Source: G963664585 sp963664585 (GTDB lineage Bacteria; Bacillota; Clostridia; Oscillospirales; Ruminococcaceae). Taken from it: a DNA stretch of 64,000 nt. Made by a program: the position numbers and the translations under genes. The stretch spans positions 62,001 through 126,000 of the forward strand of contig CAXXEO010000017.1 in assembly GCA_963664585.2 (NCBI GenBank), read 5' to 3'. Positions 1-9,021 of this stretch are shown piece after piece. Under the pieces are notes generated by a model, which saw nothing but the letters and a program-made list of their open reading frames with translations, was not told the origin of the DNA and did no database searches. Position 1 is the stretch's first letter. The number at the start of each line of letters is the position of its first letter.

Positions 1-2
1 CA

Positions 3-155
3 TTAACGGTGGAACTCGACGGCGGAAGCTTCGATCCCAATGATTACCACTACCCCGTAATTGATAAGTTTACCGTGACCTGGCGTGCTGCGGACAACAT
101 AGGCGACAGAATTCTGGGCCAGCCCGTTGTCATATCTGAGGCAGTGAAGGTCTGA
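3..155 (+). CDS. C-terminal end of an unidentified protein (5' partial)
   Basis: An open frame runs from the window edge to TGA at 153-155 and encodes about 50 residues, ending in ISEAVKV. The visible part contains Asp/Tyr-rich loops and a TVTWRAADN stretch that could be beta structure. There is no catalytic motif and I do not recognise the family. It is followed after about 70 bases by the zinc-ribbon gene on the same strand. Whether it is an intact gene end or a fragment cannot be decided without upstream sequence. Confidence 0.4.
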   Translation, partial: LTVELDGGSFDPNDYHYPVIDKFTVTWRAADNIGDRILGQPVVISEAVKV

Positions 156-225
156 AATCATTACGCCCGGTTTGGGATGAAAAGCTTACAGAAGATCCAA
201 AATTGAGATGAAAGGGGATTAAATC

Positions 226-1322
226 ATGTCCAATCAGTTTTGTACAAATTGCGGTGCAAAAACAGCGTCGGAAAGTCTGTTTTGCACGGCCTGCGGAATG
301 AAAATAGAGCCGTCGCCGCTCAACACAGCGCCGCCGGAAGCCCCCCAAAAAGTCCCTGAGGCTGCAGGGGTTTCCGCTCCGCCTGCGGATACACAGGGAT
401 CCACCTCCCAAACTGCCTGTGTCCCCGCCTCCTATGCCGCGGGAGGCTCCTTCCATGAACGTTCAGAATGTTGTGTCCGCCGTGGGAGGTTTGTTTGGCA
501 ATACCGCTTTTGCGGCGGCTGTCGCCGGCGAAATGGGTTTTACCCAGGCGATGCCGGCCGCAGGTAATGGGATACCGGGAGTGGGACCGTTCAAATACTT
601 GTTAAGCAGCATTGGCCGGATTTTCAAAGGATTTAAAGAAGTATTTGGAAATAAAAAACGCAGCATACCTGTTTTGCTAATCTCGTTTATTTGGTTCTTG
701 CTGATGCTTCTGCCTGCATTGGGTGTGAATTTATCCGCTCAGAACTGGCTCAGTTTTCTGACCTTTGCTCAAGGCGGCACCGGCGGCGGCTTGCTTTCTG
801 CGGCCGGAGGGTTTATCGGCAAAGGGGTTTTTGCCTACTTCTTAACGTCGTTGCTGCTGCCTCTCTCCGGCGGGAAGCCCTTCGCCGGGTTGGGCGCCGG
901 ATTGAAGGCACTCTTTGGTTCTTTTGGTTTCCGGGATAAAAAAGCCTTTGCATCAATGCTTGCCGGAATCGGGTTAGCTCTTATTTGCTATAACTTTTTG
1001 ACCGGCAATGCTTCCCTGCAAAACAGCATGGCCGGTATCGCAGCCTTCCTTGTTTCCTTACGTGCTCTGGCCAACAACGGAGGTTTTTTGAGAGGTTTCT
1101 TCATGTCGTTCTCAAAAAAATCCAGAAAATCAGCCGTGACCTCCAGCTCAAACGCAACCTGCATCATGGCCGGGTGGACGTTGGGGTTTGCGGCTGGGTG
1201 TTCTGCTTTCGGGTACCGGAATCAGCAATATCGGCTATTTGGCAGGGATAATAATAGTTATTGCAGCTGTAATTCTACGAGTTGTTTTTGGCCGAAGAGC
1301 GGATCCGCAAAAAGCGGTTTGA
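226..1322 (+). pseudogene. zinc-ribbon multi-pass membrane protein, two frameshifts
   Basis: The N-terminus carries a double CxxC zinc ribbon (CTNCG and CTACG), then a Pro/Ala-rich linker and several hydrophobic segments, a layout common in Firmicute zinc-ribbon membrane proteins of unknown function. The start is ATG 226 after GAAAGGGG. The frame breaks at the CCCC run 423-426 and again at GGG 1196-1198. Removing one base at each place gives a continuous protein of about 365 residues ending with a last membrane helix (GIIIVIAAVIL) and GRRADPQKAV before TGA 1320-1322. Both breaks look like one extra base. It is either a real pseudogene or an artefact of sequencing; the join is my reconstruction. 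Confidence 0.65.
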
Positions 1323-1448
1323 AGGTTTTTGGGCGTGATGGGGGATGGTTTGACTCATATGCGACATTTTAGAACCGTCCACCGTCACATAGAGAAAAGA
1401 AAAATGCAATAGCGGCCAGATGCTGAAATTCTAATAGGAGTTGTTTTA

Positions 1449-1871
1449 ATGAAACAGAAAATACTGCCCCGGATTTTGCTTTCGCTGCTGGGACTCGCTC
1501 TTATCCTGCTGGGTATTGCTAATACTGCGCTGGGGGTAGTCGGCGAGAGTGATATTGCCGTCATCACCAGCGTCCGCCGTGTGGGCGGTGAGCGCGCAGG
1601 CGGCAGGCCGGGCCGGTATACCTACAGCATCGGCTACACCTTTACTTTGCCCGACGGGAAGAAAATAGATGGTTTTACAGAGAAAATCGGCGACTCGGTA
1701 TATCTGAAGGCCGATGGCACGTCAACCGCACGGGTGCGGTATTTTCCCGGATTTCCGTATTTTAACGCGATGGAAAAGGATACCGGGTTCGGGGCGGGGC
1801 AAGTGGTCTTGATTTTGACCGGAAGCTTTATAATCTTTTTTATGAACAGCAAAAGAAGCGTTTATGAATAA
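1449..1871 (+). CDS. DUF3592-like small membrane protein
   Basis: This 140-residue protein has an N-terminal membrane helix at about residues 8-30 (LLSLLGLALILLGIANTALG). An extracytoplasmic domain follows with a YTYSIGYTFTLPDGK stretch and a V-R-Y-F-P-G motif, and a second helix lies near the C-terminus (VVLILTGSFIIFF). The order helix, beta domain containing an RVRYxP-type motif, then helix is typical of DUF3592 proteins, whose function is unknown. ATG 1449 is preceded by AGGAG. The stop overlaps the start of a 48-codon reading frame derived from ICE sequence (1864-2010), so the 3' end sits at a recombination junction. Confidence 0.6.
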   Translation: MKQKILPRILLSLLGLALILLGIANTALGVVGESDIAVITSVRRVGGERAGGRPGRYTYSIGYTFTLPDGKKIDGFTEKIGDSVYLKADGTSTARVRYFPGFPYFNAMEKDTGFGAGQVVLILTGSFIIFFMNSKRSVYE

Positions 1872-2010
1872 AAGAGGATCCGCGTCGCAATTCTTTTTTG
1901 CAGCAATCCTCTCCCCGCTGATTCTGGTCATTGTTTTGATTATGAGTCTCCTATCAGCTACGGCAGATCACAATATCCTGCTTCTCTACTTTGTACAAGA
2001 AATAAGCTGA
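1864..2010 (+). pseudogene. remnant of ICE cell-wall hydrolase N-terminus
   Basis: This 48-codon frame encodes one membrane helix followed by SLLSATADHN. The helix and the ADHN segment match the second ICE copy at 48525-48716. Such sequences open the large lysozyme/NlpC-type hydrolase of clostridial ICEs. Only the helix remains and the frame stops soon after ADHN, so it is a scrap. It is part of the duplicated block 1906-2110. Confidence 0.5.
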
Positions 2011-2110
2011 CAAAACACCTCTAACGAGTTCCTTTCTCCCCAAAATAAAAAGACAGCGTTAAACTGTCAGAATCGCGTTTTTCTCGATAAGCTGTCAGAT
2101 AAGCTGTCAA
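1906..2110. repeat. about 205-bp direct repeat, copy 1 (ICE right-end sequence)
   Basis: Nearly identical to 48624-48829. Both copies run from the hydrolase membrane helix through the same aberrant stop and end in tandem AAGCTGTCA-type motifs. The AAGCTGTCAGATAAGCTGTC unit recurs at 18919-18938 and 49058-49077. The repeat suggests that this point is the decayed end of another copy of the same element family. Confidence 0.8.
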
Positions 2111-2155
2111 AATCCAAGAAACTTTTTCTGAAATAATGACTATTAAAAGTTCGAT

Positions 2156-2551
2156 CTATGAATGATAGTACTTCCGCTTCTCCTTTTTTATAAGGAAAAT
2201 ATTTAACGTTGAAAGGGTCAATACAATGCTAACGTCAGCAATTACAACAAAAATATCAACAGCTGCCGTTAGTTTAGTTTTTCCACTTGTACTACCGCTT
2301 TTGACCTTGGCGAATAGTAAATTCTGTACCTTTTGTTTAATTCTACTCGAGGGGGTATGCAATTCAAGATAGAAATAGTGTTGGTCGTCTAAATAAATCG
2401 CTGACTTCAATGAAGTGCTTCTTACAATTCTTACTATAGTGCCCTCATCAGTTTGAATAACATAATAAACAATATCCGTGATATACATGTACGAAACATA
2501 TAATATGGCTACAGCGAGAAAAATTATAATTACTCCATCTAAACAAATCAT
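2156..2551 (-). CDS. hypothetical two-helix membrane protein
   Basis: A 131-residue protein with a hydrophobic N-terminal helix (VIIIFLAVAILYVSYMY), a charged middle domain, and a second helix near the C-terminus (VIADVSIVLTLSTLNIFLI) followed by a Lys-rich tail. I do not recognise a family. No strong ribosome binding site is visible before the ATG. The region is more AT-rich than the catabolic island to the right, in keeping with acquired DNA. Confidence that it is expressed is moderate. Confidence 0.4.
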   Translation of the reverse strand: MICLDGVIIIFLAVAILYVSYMYITDIVYYVIQTDEGTIVRIVRSTSLKSAIYLDDQHYFYLELHTPSSRIKQKVQNLLFAKVKSGSTSGKTKLTAAVDIFVVIADVSIVLTLSTLNIFLIKKEKRKYYHS

Positions 2552-2760
2552 AAATTTGGATGCTTTTGGGTGATCTCTTTTAAATTTTTTCCATGTGCTG
2601 GTAAATCCATTGTGCGCCCACTTTTTTGGATTTTATTTCGCCCCCACATCAACACGATTACAATTAAATAAAGAGTATCTCGTATGAGTAGGGCTAGCAA
2701 TAATTCGATTAAGAAACCATGAGCAAATAGCCAGTATCTTCTTAGTCGCCTTAAAAATGA

Positions 2761-2959
2761 TTATTCATTACACTGTGACTTGAGCCAATGAATAGTTGCA
2801 TCGCAATCATTGGGATCTAAAACAGCAAGTTCTTCTCTAGACAATGCCACAGAACCTCCAGAGTCAATGACACTGTGGATGTTGTCAACTATGCTGGAAG
2901 CAACTTCTGCTACCCTCGCCTTGCCCCCAAATTTGATTTACACCGATTTTACCCATCAT
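2761..2959 (-). pseudogene. small hypothetical protein with one frameshift
   Basis: On the minus strand ATG 2959 opens MMGKIGVNQIWG. After removing one G from the five-G run (plus-strand C at 2924-2928) the frame continues through KARVAEVASSIVDNI and DPNDCDATIHWLKSQ to TAA 2761-2763. The result is about 65 residues, mostly helical. No family is recognised. The uncorrected frames stop within a few codons. The call rests on the good continuity of the corrected protein. Confidence 0.35.
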
Positions 2960-3086
2960 CCATGTTGAAAAATATTTGGGTGTTCGTCCGGGTCCACGTG
3001 GGACTAAGGAGACAAAAGCTCCGTCACGCATTCAACATTTACTGATTTACATCCTCAAAGGCTTTTATGGCCCATATGGGAGCCGT

Positions 3087-5083
3087 TTACTTCAACCTGT
3101 CATCGAACCACTTTATGATCTCCCGAAGGCGTCTTTCTCTGTGAATGGGTTTACCCGAGCGGGAGAGGTCATGGCACTCGCCGTGGGAAGACGCACATGC
3201 GGGTCTCTACTCCAAGCCGTTTCAGGGCTCTAAACATCTGATAGCCTTCAGAAACGGGGCAGCAATAGTCCTGATCCGAATGAATGAACAGGGTGGGCGT
3301 CGTGACTTTATCCGCATAGTGCAGCGGAGATTGCCGCCAGATCTTTTCAGGGTAGTTCCAGATATTGGCATCCATCTGGTCTTCTCCAAAATAGGTGCCG
3401 ATGTCGCTTAATCCTTGGAAGCTCAGCCAATTAGAGATAGAACGCTCGCTGACAGCGGCCCGAAAGCGGTTGGTATGGCCGATAATCCAGTTGGTCATAA
3501 ACCCGCCGTAAGACCCCCCGGTGACACCGAGACGGTTGCTGTCGATCGCAGGGTATTTTTCTATGCACAGGTCTACGAACTGCATCAGGTTATCGTAGTC
3601 ATAGGTGCCATATTTGCCGCGCAATTCGGCGAAAGCATTGCCCTTTCCTTCGCCGCCGCGGGGATTGCAGAAAAGGACGAAATAGCCCTGTCCCGCCAAG
3701 TACTGCAGATCATTGAAAAAAACAGTGCCGAAAGCCCCTTTGGGGGCCGCCGTGGATGCAGAGAATCACAGGGTATTTTTTCTGGGGATCATATTCAAAG
3801 GGATAAAGCACCCACCCATCGATTGTGAAGCCGTCTGACTCAACAAAGGAAATATGCTCGGGCTGTGCCACATAGTAGTTCGTATAGACCGCTTCGTTAA
3901 TTGAAGTGATCCTCTTTTTACCGCCTTTTTCTGTACTGAAGGTATAGAGTTCCTGAAGCCGCTGGCCCATCATGCCGATGTAAATAATCCCGCTTTGGCC
4001 GATATCAAAACAGTCGACACCGCCGTCCTCTTCAATGACGCGGGTTATATTTCCGTCAGCGGACAGTCTGTTGAGGCAACCGGTATATTTCACAACGCCT
4101 GTAAAGTAAAGGCTGCCGCCGTATGCCTTAAAGGTTGTTCCGCCGCCCAGCCGGCAGTCCCCGAGGACAATATTGCAGACGTTACAGTCGTACTTGGCTA
4201 AAAGGGTGAGCTTACCCGAGAGGATATCCACGGTGTAGAACCAGGGGTTTGTGTAGAGGCCATAAGCCTTCTGGTCGGTGCCGGCAAATACAATTGTACT
4301 TTCGTTCAAAAAGTCGGCTTGAACGATAGCATAATTAGGCACCAGAAGGGTCCTGTTTTCCCCTGTGGCAATGTTGTATAAATACAGGCCTGTCATCTTC
4401 GTTTCCGTGTGCTCAAACTGAAAACCGTGATACATGATATAGCCCTTGCAAGGGCTGAGTCGGAAGCCATTTACCTGATACAGCGGCCCGGTTACGGGGG
4501 TGACTGTTTTGGTTTCGGTGTTGAATATGTAAAGACGCGTCCTCTTTTTGTTGGTGAATCCGGAGCCGTTGGCCCACCATGGCATCTCATCGACCACCTG
4601 GACGTCTTTTTCTTCCCTGGCAGTCTTGATCACTCTTTCCTTTTCCTCGCCTGAGAGATTGGAAAGATCCATTTTATTGCCTTCAAAGGCGGCGGATACG
4701 ACGATGTTGCCGCCGCTGGCAAGAAGTATGTTTTTGACCTTCAGGGGGATGACAAAAGCTTCTTCCGCTTCGCCGCCCTTGATATGAATGCGGTAGAAAA
4801 CCGTAACGTCCATATTTTCCATTTGCTTTTTATACTTTTCGCTTCTCATCGAGGGGAAAAGAATTGTTTCATTATCCTGCCACAGAAAACTTTTTTCCTT
4901 TCCCATGGCGGTCAGGCGCTTCACACTGCCTGTTGCGGATTCATAAAGATAGATGTTAGCATCATAGTCATTGTCCTCATTGATGCTGTTTATGATAAAC
5001 GCCGCGTAACTGCCGTCGGGAGACCACTTCAGGTCTGAAAGAGAACGATAGCTTTTGAATTGTTCCAGATACAATTTTTCCAT
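3087..5083 (-). pseudogene. S9-family serine peptidase (acylaminoacyl/prolyl oligopeptidase type), two frameshifts
   Basis: The first 430 residues form a seven-bladed-propeller-like region. The C-terminal alpha/beta hydrolase carries the oxyanion CIHGGP, the nucleophile elbow GGSYGGF, the catalytic Asp in HSDQDYCCP and, after correction, the catalytic His in VFHGECHDLSRSG. Two extra bases break the frame: in the five-C run (plus-strand G 3742-3746) after CIHGGP, and in CCC (plus-strand GGG 3184-3186) after RMCVF. With both removed the protein is about 664 residues, a normal S9 length, ending DDRLK at TAA 3087-3089. ATG 5083 follows AAGGAG. Cytosolic; such enzymes trim N-acylated or short peptides. 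All catalytic residues survive, so a sequencing error is as likely as true decay. Confidence 0.8.
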
Positions 5084-5286
5084 CGACTCATTCTCCTTGT
5101 CATTACAAATTTAATCAATTACGCCATGAGTTTGAGACGCCGTTCCGGCCGTTTTCGCAGTAAACCCGTTCTTTTCCCGCTGCGGATCCGCCACACTTTA
5201 TTCATATACTGGCGGGTGCAAATTGGGGTATTCAAACGGGAAAGGTATGACAAAAAAGGATTGGGAATTGATGAAAGTCCATGATT

Positions 5287-5844
5287 TCAAACCCCTTCAG
5301 GCACCATTTTCTGCGCAACATCAAGGCCAAGATCAAATGCTTCCAAATTCACCTGAGTCACTTTTTCTTTGCCAGCAAAACGTGTTTTGATGGCTTCTTT
5401 TACAGAGTCAGGCTTTGCACAGGAGGTAATACCAATCAGTGCGCCAAGCGCAATGATGTTAACCGAGCCGGGACTGCCGGCTTTGATCGCAAGATCTTCC
5501 ATCATCATTCCATATTGTCTCGCCTTTGAGGGTGCTTCAACAATAAGATTCGCGTTATAAAGAAGGATTGATCCCTCCTGGATCGTGTTGATATAACGGT
5601 CATAGGCGACCTGCGCCAATGCCACAACAACATTGGCATGGAGAACTTCTGGAAAGTCGATATACTCATCACTGAGGATAAGATCCGACTTGGTGAAAGT
5701 ACCACGGGTTTCCGTGCCGTAAGCACAGGTCATCACCGCCTGGCGCTTTTCAATAATAGAAGCGGCTGCTCCGAGCAGATTGCCATCCAGCAAAAGCCCC
5801 TGTCCCCCTACGCCGCAGAAGATAATTTCCCACTTTTGTTTCAT
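5287..5844 (-). CDS. korC: 2-oxoacid:ferredoxin oxidoreductase, gamma subunit
   Basis: This 185-residue protein opens with the subunit signature GVGGQG and has the TRGTFTKSDLILS and VALAQVAYDRY segments usual in KorC/PorC-type gamma subunits. The family oxidatively decarboxylates 2-oxoacids to acyl-CoA, passing electrons to ferredoxin. I chose ATG 5844 because GGAGGG lies 8 bases upstream; the in-frame GTG at 5853 would overlap that site. It is last in the tightly packed order korD-korA-korB-korC, 13 bases after korB. The length is normal and no key residue is missing. The exact 2-oxoacid is not readable from sequence. Confidence 0.9.
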   Translation of the reverse strand: MKQKWEIIFCGVGGQGLLLDGNLLGAAASIIEKRQAVMTCAYGTETRGTFTKSDLILSDEYIDFPEVLHANVVVALAQVAYDRYINTIQEGSILLYNANLIVEAPSKARQYGMMMEDLAIKAGSPGSVNIIALGALIGITSCAKPDSVKEAIKTRFAGKEKVTQVNLEAFDLGLDVAQKMVPEGV

Positions 5845-5857
5845 ATTTTCCACCCTC

Positions 5858-6673
5858 CTACTTCACAAGCGCCGCGGCTTTGGCTTGGATGTCGCGGTAT
5901 TTTGTGCTGTAATCGACACAGGGTTTGTCAACCAATTTTCCAACCACGAATTTGCCTTCCAACTGCTCAGATGTCAACTTGGCGATGGCGCCCACCGGCA
6001 CCGCATTTCCTTTGATCCACTGATAAAGCTCTGAAGGGCGTTTCATACTGTTGTTGCGGCCAAAGTGCGTTGTGCAGGGTGAGATGACTTCAATCAGAGA
6101 AAAGCCTTTCTTGGCCATGCCCTCTGCGATAAAATTGGCTGTCTGCTGCATGTTCTCAGAGATTGAGCGTGCGATATAAGACGCGCCGGTGCATTCGGCA
6201 AGCTTGCAGATGTCAAAGCCTGTTTCAATATGGCCATATTGTGAAGTGGCTGTTATGGCATGTTCAGGTGTCGTCCCGGAGTACTGACCTCCGGTCATAC
6301 CATAATTGTAGTTATTGCAGATGATCGCGGTGACGTCAATGTTACGACGGCAGGCGTGGATAAAATGATTACCGCCAATCGTGACGCCATCGCCGTCTCC
6401 CATCACGACAACCACATTGAGATCGGGGTTGGCCAGCTTGATACCTGTTGCAAATGCAAGGGCGCGGCCGTGGGTACCGTGGAAAGCGTTGGTGTTCAGA
6501 TAGGAGTCCACATGGCCCCAACAACCGATGCCGGATACCACAACGGTGTTTTCACGGGTCACACCGGCTTTTTCAAAGGCGTGGGTCATGGAGTTCATGA
6601 CCTGACCGTAGCCGCAACCCGCGCACCAAAAAGTTGGAAGGCGGTCCTCGCGGATAAACTCATTATATTTCAT
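5858..6673 (-). CDS. korB: 2-oxoacid:ferredoxin oxidoreductase, beta (TPP) subunit
   Basis: The 271-residue beta subunit has the N-terminal cluster motif WCAGCGYG, a third Cys in GIGCWGH and a fourth in SPCTTHFGR. These are the expected ligands of the [4Fe-4S] cluster. The thiamine-diphosphate motif begins GDGD in VVMGDGDGV and closes with NNYNYGMTGGQ. It binds TPP and carries out the decarboxylation together with korA. Its ATG overlaps the korA stop by four bases (ATGA), indicating translational coupling. It is most like the 2-oxoglutarate/KorB branch, though branched-chain or aromatic 2-oxoacids cannot be excluded. Confidence 0.92.
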   Translation of the reverse strand: MKYNEFIREDRLPTFWCAGCGYGQVMNSMTHAFEKAGVTRENTVVVSGIGCWGHVDSYLNTNAFHGTHGRALAFATGIKLANPDLNVVVVMGDGDGVTIGGNHFIHACRRNIDVTAIICNNYNYGMTGGQYSGTTPEHAITATSQYGHIETGFDICKLAECTGASYIARSISENMQQTANFIAEGMAKKGFSLIEVISPCTTHFGRNNSMKRPSELYQWIKGNAVPVGAIAKLTSEQLEGKFVVGKLVDKPCVDYSTKYRDIQAKAAALVK

Positions 6674-7815
6674 TTTACAGCCTCCTCGAGCGCGTCTAAG
6701 ATTTGATAGGGAGTAATGATCTCACTATCGACACGGTTGACACCAATGACAGCAACTTTTCTGTCATTATAACGCTCGATTTCGGTGATGACCTGACCCA
6801 GATTCATTTCGGGAACAACTGCCCCCTTGACTCTGGATAAGACTTCAGCGACTTCTTTGTCGGCAAACGGCCAGATCGTCATCAGCTTAAGCACACCGAC
6901 CTTAATCCCCTTCGAACGTGCCAGGCGCATCGCCGCCATCGCTGGGCGAACTGAACATCCGAAAGTGATGATGGCGTATTCGGCATCCTCCATTAAGAAC
7001 GATTCAGTCATCACAATGTCGTCGCGGTTCTTTTCAATTTTGTCTGAATAGTGATGAATGAATTTGCTGGATATGGATGGGTTGGAAGTGCCGAATCCGG
7101 CTTCGTCGTGACCAGAACCGTTTAAACGGAATATGTATTTCCCGCCATACGGGGGCAACGGAGAGATATGATCCTCATACCTTTCAAAATCGAAGGGCTT
7201 AAAATCACCCGCCGGGATAGAATCGTCGGGCTGCTTGCGGTTGATGATTTCATCGGCGCCGTGCAGCACATATTGTTCTCGCATATGGCCCACAATTTCG
7301 TCAGCCAGAAAATAAACGGGAGTGCGATACTTTTCAGCGAGATTGAAGGCCCGGATGATCAGGTCATAGCACTCCTGAACCGAGGAAGGAGAAAGGACGA
7401 TGATACCGTGGTCGCCGTGGGTTCCCCATCTGGCCTGCATCACATCGCCCTGCGCCGGCTTGGTGGCAAGACCGGTGGATGGTCCCGAACGCTGCACATT
7501 AATAATCACACAGGGGATTTCCGACATGATCGCCACGCCGAGGTTTTCCTGCATCAGTGAGATTCCGGGACCCGAAGTGGCCGTATAAGATTTTATTCCG
7601 GCCGCCGATGCGCCGATGATCGCTGCGATGGAACCAAGCTCATCCTCCATCTGGATAAACACGCCTCCGACCTGAGGCAGACGATAGGATGACAGCTCTG
7701 CAATCTCGGAAGAGGGGGTGATCGGATACCCTGCATAGAAGCGCGCCCCCGCCGCAATGGCACCTTCGGTGATCGCTTCATTACCCATCGCAAAACGGAT
7801 TTCAGGATTACTCAT
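6670..7815 (-). CDS. korA: 2-oxoacid:ferredoxin oxidoreductase, alpha subunit
   Basis: The 381-residue alpha subunit contains the N-terminal pyrimidine-binding motif YPITPSSE, the ATSGPGISLM segment and INVQRSGPSTG, all typical of KorA. The C-terminal part (YAIITFGCSVRPAM, GVLKLMTIWPF) is the transketolase C-like domain. It binds CoA and TPP with korB. Its start overlaps the korD stop (7812-7815) and its end overlaps the korB start, so all four subunits appear to come from one transcript. Gene order delta-alpha-beta-gamma is a common arrangement. Confidence 0.92.
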   Translation of the reverse strand: MSNPEIRFAMGNEAITEGAIAAGARFYAGYPITPSSEIAELSSYRLPQVGGVFIQMEDELGSIAAIIGASAAGIKSYTATSGPGISLMQENLGVAIMSEIPCVIINVQRSGPSTGLATKPAQGDVMQARWGTHGDHGIIVLSPSSVQECYDLIIRAFNLAEKYRTPVYFLADEIVGHMREQYVLHGADEIINRKQPDDSIPAGDFKPFDFERYEDHISPLPPYGGKYIFRLNGSGHDEAGFGTSNPSISSKFIHHYSDKIEKNRDDIVMTESFLMEDAEYAIITFGCSVRPAMAAMRLARSKGIKVGVLKLMTIWPFADKEVAEVLSRVKGAVVPEMNLGQVITEIERYNDRKVAVIGVNRVDSEIITPYQILDALEEAVK

Positions 7816-8015
7816 TTCAGTTCCGCCTCCACTTTGTCAACTTTGATCGCCAAATCGGGACATATGAGCTCGCACTTTCTGCAGCCGATACAGCTTTCAA
7901 CACGCACGGGCACGGGTGCGGAGCCCATGGTAAAATCAAAAACCTTCTTCGGACAGAAATCCGCGCATATACCACAGCCTTTGCACCACTTAGAGTGAAT
8001 GAAAATTCTAAACAT
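7812..8015 (-). CDS. korD: 2-oxoacid:ferredoxin oxidoreductase, delta subunit (2x[4Fe-4S] ferredoxin)
   Basis: A 67-residue ferredoxin with two CxxCxxCxxxCP-type cluster motifs: CKGCGICADFCP near residues 11-22 and CIGCRKCELICP near 42-53. It relays electrons from the TPP site of KorAB to free ferredoxin. It is the first gene of the kor set. The 106-bp hairpin repeat at 8040-8145 lies directly upstream, between it and the CoA-transferase genes, and could modulate read-through from that upstream operon. Confidence 0.92.
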   Translation of the reverse strand: MFRIFIHSKWCKGCGICADFCPKKVFDFTMGSAPVPVRVESCIGCRKCELICPDLAIKVDKVEAELK

Positions 8016-8039
8016 TTTCCGGCTTACTCCTTTATATGC

Positions 8040-8145
8040 TATAGTTGATTAACTTGAAAACAAGCTTGTGATTTCTTCCCCCGCCGAAGGCGGGGGAAGA
8101 AAAAGACCTTTTAACTATATCCAGTTTTTAAGTTAATTGGCTATA
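8040..8145. repeat. MITE-like palindromic element with strong internal hairpin
   Basis: The ends are imperfect inverted repeats (TATAGTTGATTAACTT at the left, complement of AAGTTAATTGGCTATA at the right). Inside is a perfect 14-bp stem, 8072-8085 with 8089-8102, CCCCCGCC-gaa-GGCGGGGG. A short internally deleted copy lies at 15069-15112, and related hairpins at 10348-10373 and 38444-38478. It lies between the CoA-transferase and kor genes and may also act as an attenuator. Confidence 0.7.
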
Positions 8146-8148
8146 TAT

Positions 8149-9006
8149 TTATTTTTTCTTACGGCCAAGATACATCCGGTCAGGGTCCACTTCCATACGC
8201 AGAATACGGATTTGCTCCGGCGTCGGCATTGTCATTGGTACGGCGCGTGAGAGATCAATATCCCATCCGGTATTGTCCTTTATAGACTGCGGTTTCACGC
8301 CCGGAAAAATTTCAGTCACATAAAGGATGCCAGATTCGGGATCAGGCCGCATCATGCATAGATCGGTGATTACTACGGCATCACCGCCTCGAAAGAGGCC
8401 GTAATCATAGCGTGTTTCCCCTTTTGGTCCCCGCATTCCGGCGGGTGCTGTCAGATAGGTCGCTTTTTCAGGGAACCGTCGTTTTTCGTGCACCATCATG
8501 ACGATGACCTTATCCGATAGCGACGCGATGTCATTAGAGCCACCGCTGCCGCTGAGGCGCGTTTCAGGCCCTTTGCCGGTACCGGAAATACCCGCCGGCA
8601 GGCAGCCTCCCATACATGTGGAATTCAGGTTGGCGTACATATCGCATTCGGCGGCGCCCAGCACACCCAGCGTGCAATAGCCGTGTGCGGCGGTTGTGCC
8701 GAAAGCATCCACCATCGTGCCGAGGGTAGATGCGTGCAGCGACGCGCGCGGGTCGGCGATCGAAACCGGAACGTCCGATGGGCGGGGCCCAACTGTTCCC
8801 GCTTCAAGGATGACGGTAATATGGGGCGCGTGAGTGCGCTGCGCCAACCCGGCAGCCAGAAGCGGAAGTCCAGTGCCCACAAAGGCGAAGCATCCGTCCG
8901 GCATTTCGCGTGAAACAGTACAGGCAAGTGTTTCCATATAGGAATACTCGTCGGCCTTAAGGCCTTTTGCATCTAAATATTCCTGATATTTAGCGTTGAT
9001 AACCAT
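8149..9006 (-). CDS. family I CoA-transferase, beta subunit (glutaconate-CoA-transferase type)
   Basis: The 285-residue protein has the family I beta-subunit fold markers. The active-site glutamate lies in VILEAGTVGPRP near residue 68, in the position of the ExG glutamate that forms the glutamyl-CoA thioester. A Gly-rich oxyanion segment (RLSGSGGSNDIAS) follows. It transfers CoA from an acyl-CoA donor to a carboxylate. ATG 9006 is 15 bases after the alpha-subunit stop. In this cluster it probably activates an acid released by the amidohydrolases, but the acid is not known. Confidence 0.85.
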   Translation of the reverse strand: MVINAKYQEYLDAKGLKADEYSYMETLACTVSREMPDGCFAFVGTGLPLLAAGLAQRTHAPHITVILEAGTVGPRPSDVPVSIADPRASLHASTLGTMVDAFGTTAAHGYCTLGVLGAAECDMYANLNSTCMGGCLPAGISGTGKGPETRLSGSGGSNDIASLSDKVIVMMVHEKRRFPEKATYLTAPAGMRGPKGETRYDYGLFRGGDAVVITDLCMMRPDPESGILYVTEIFPGVKPQSIKDNTGWDIDLSRAVPMTMPTPEQIRILRMEVDPDRMYLGRKKK

Positions 9007-9021
9007 CTTCTGTGCCCCCTA

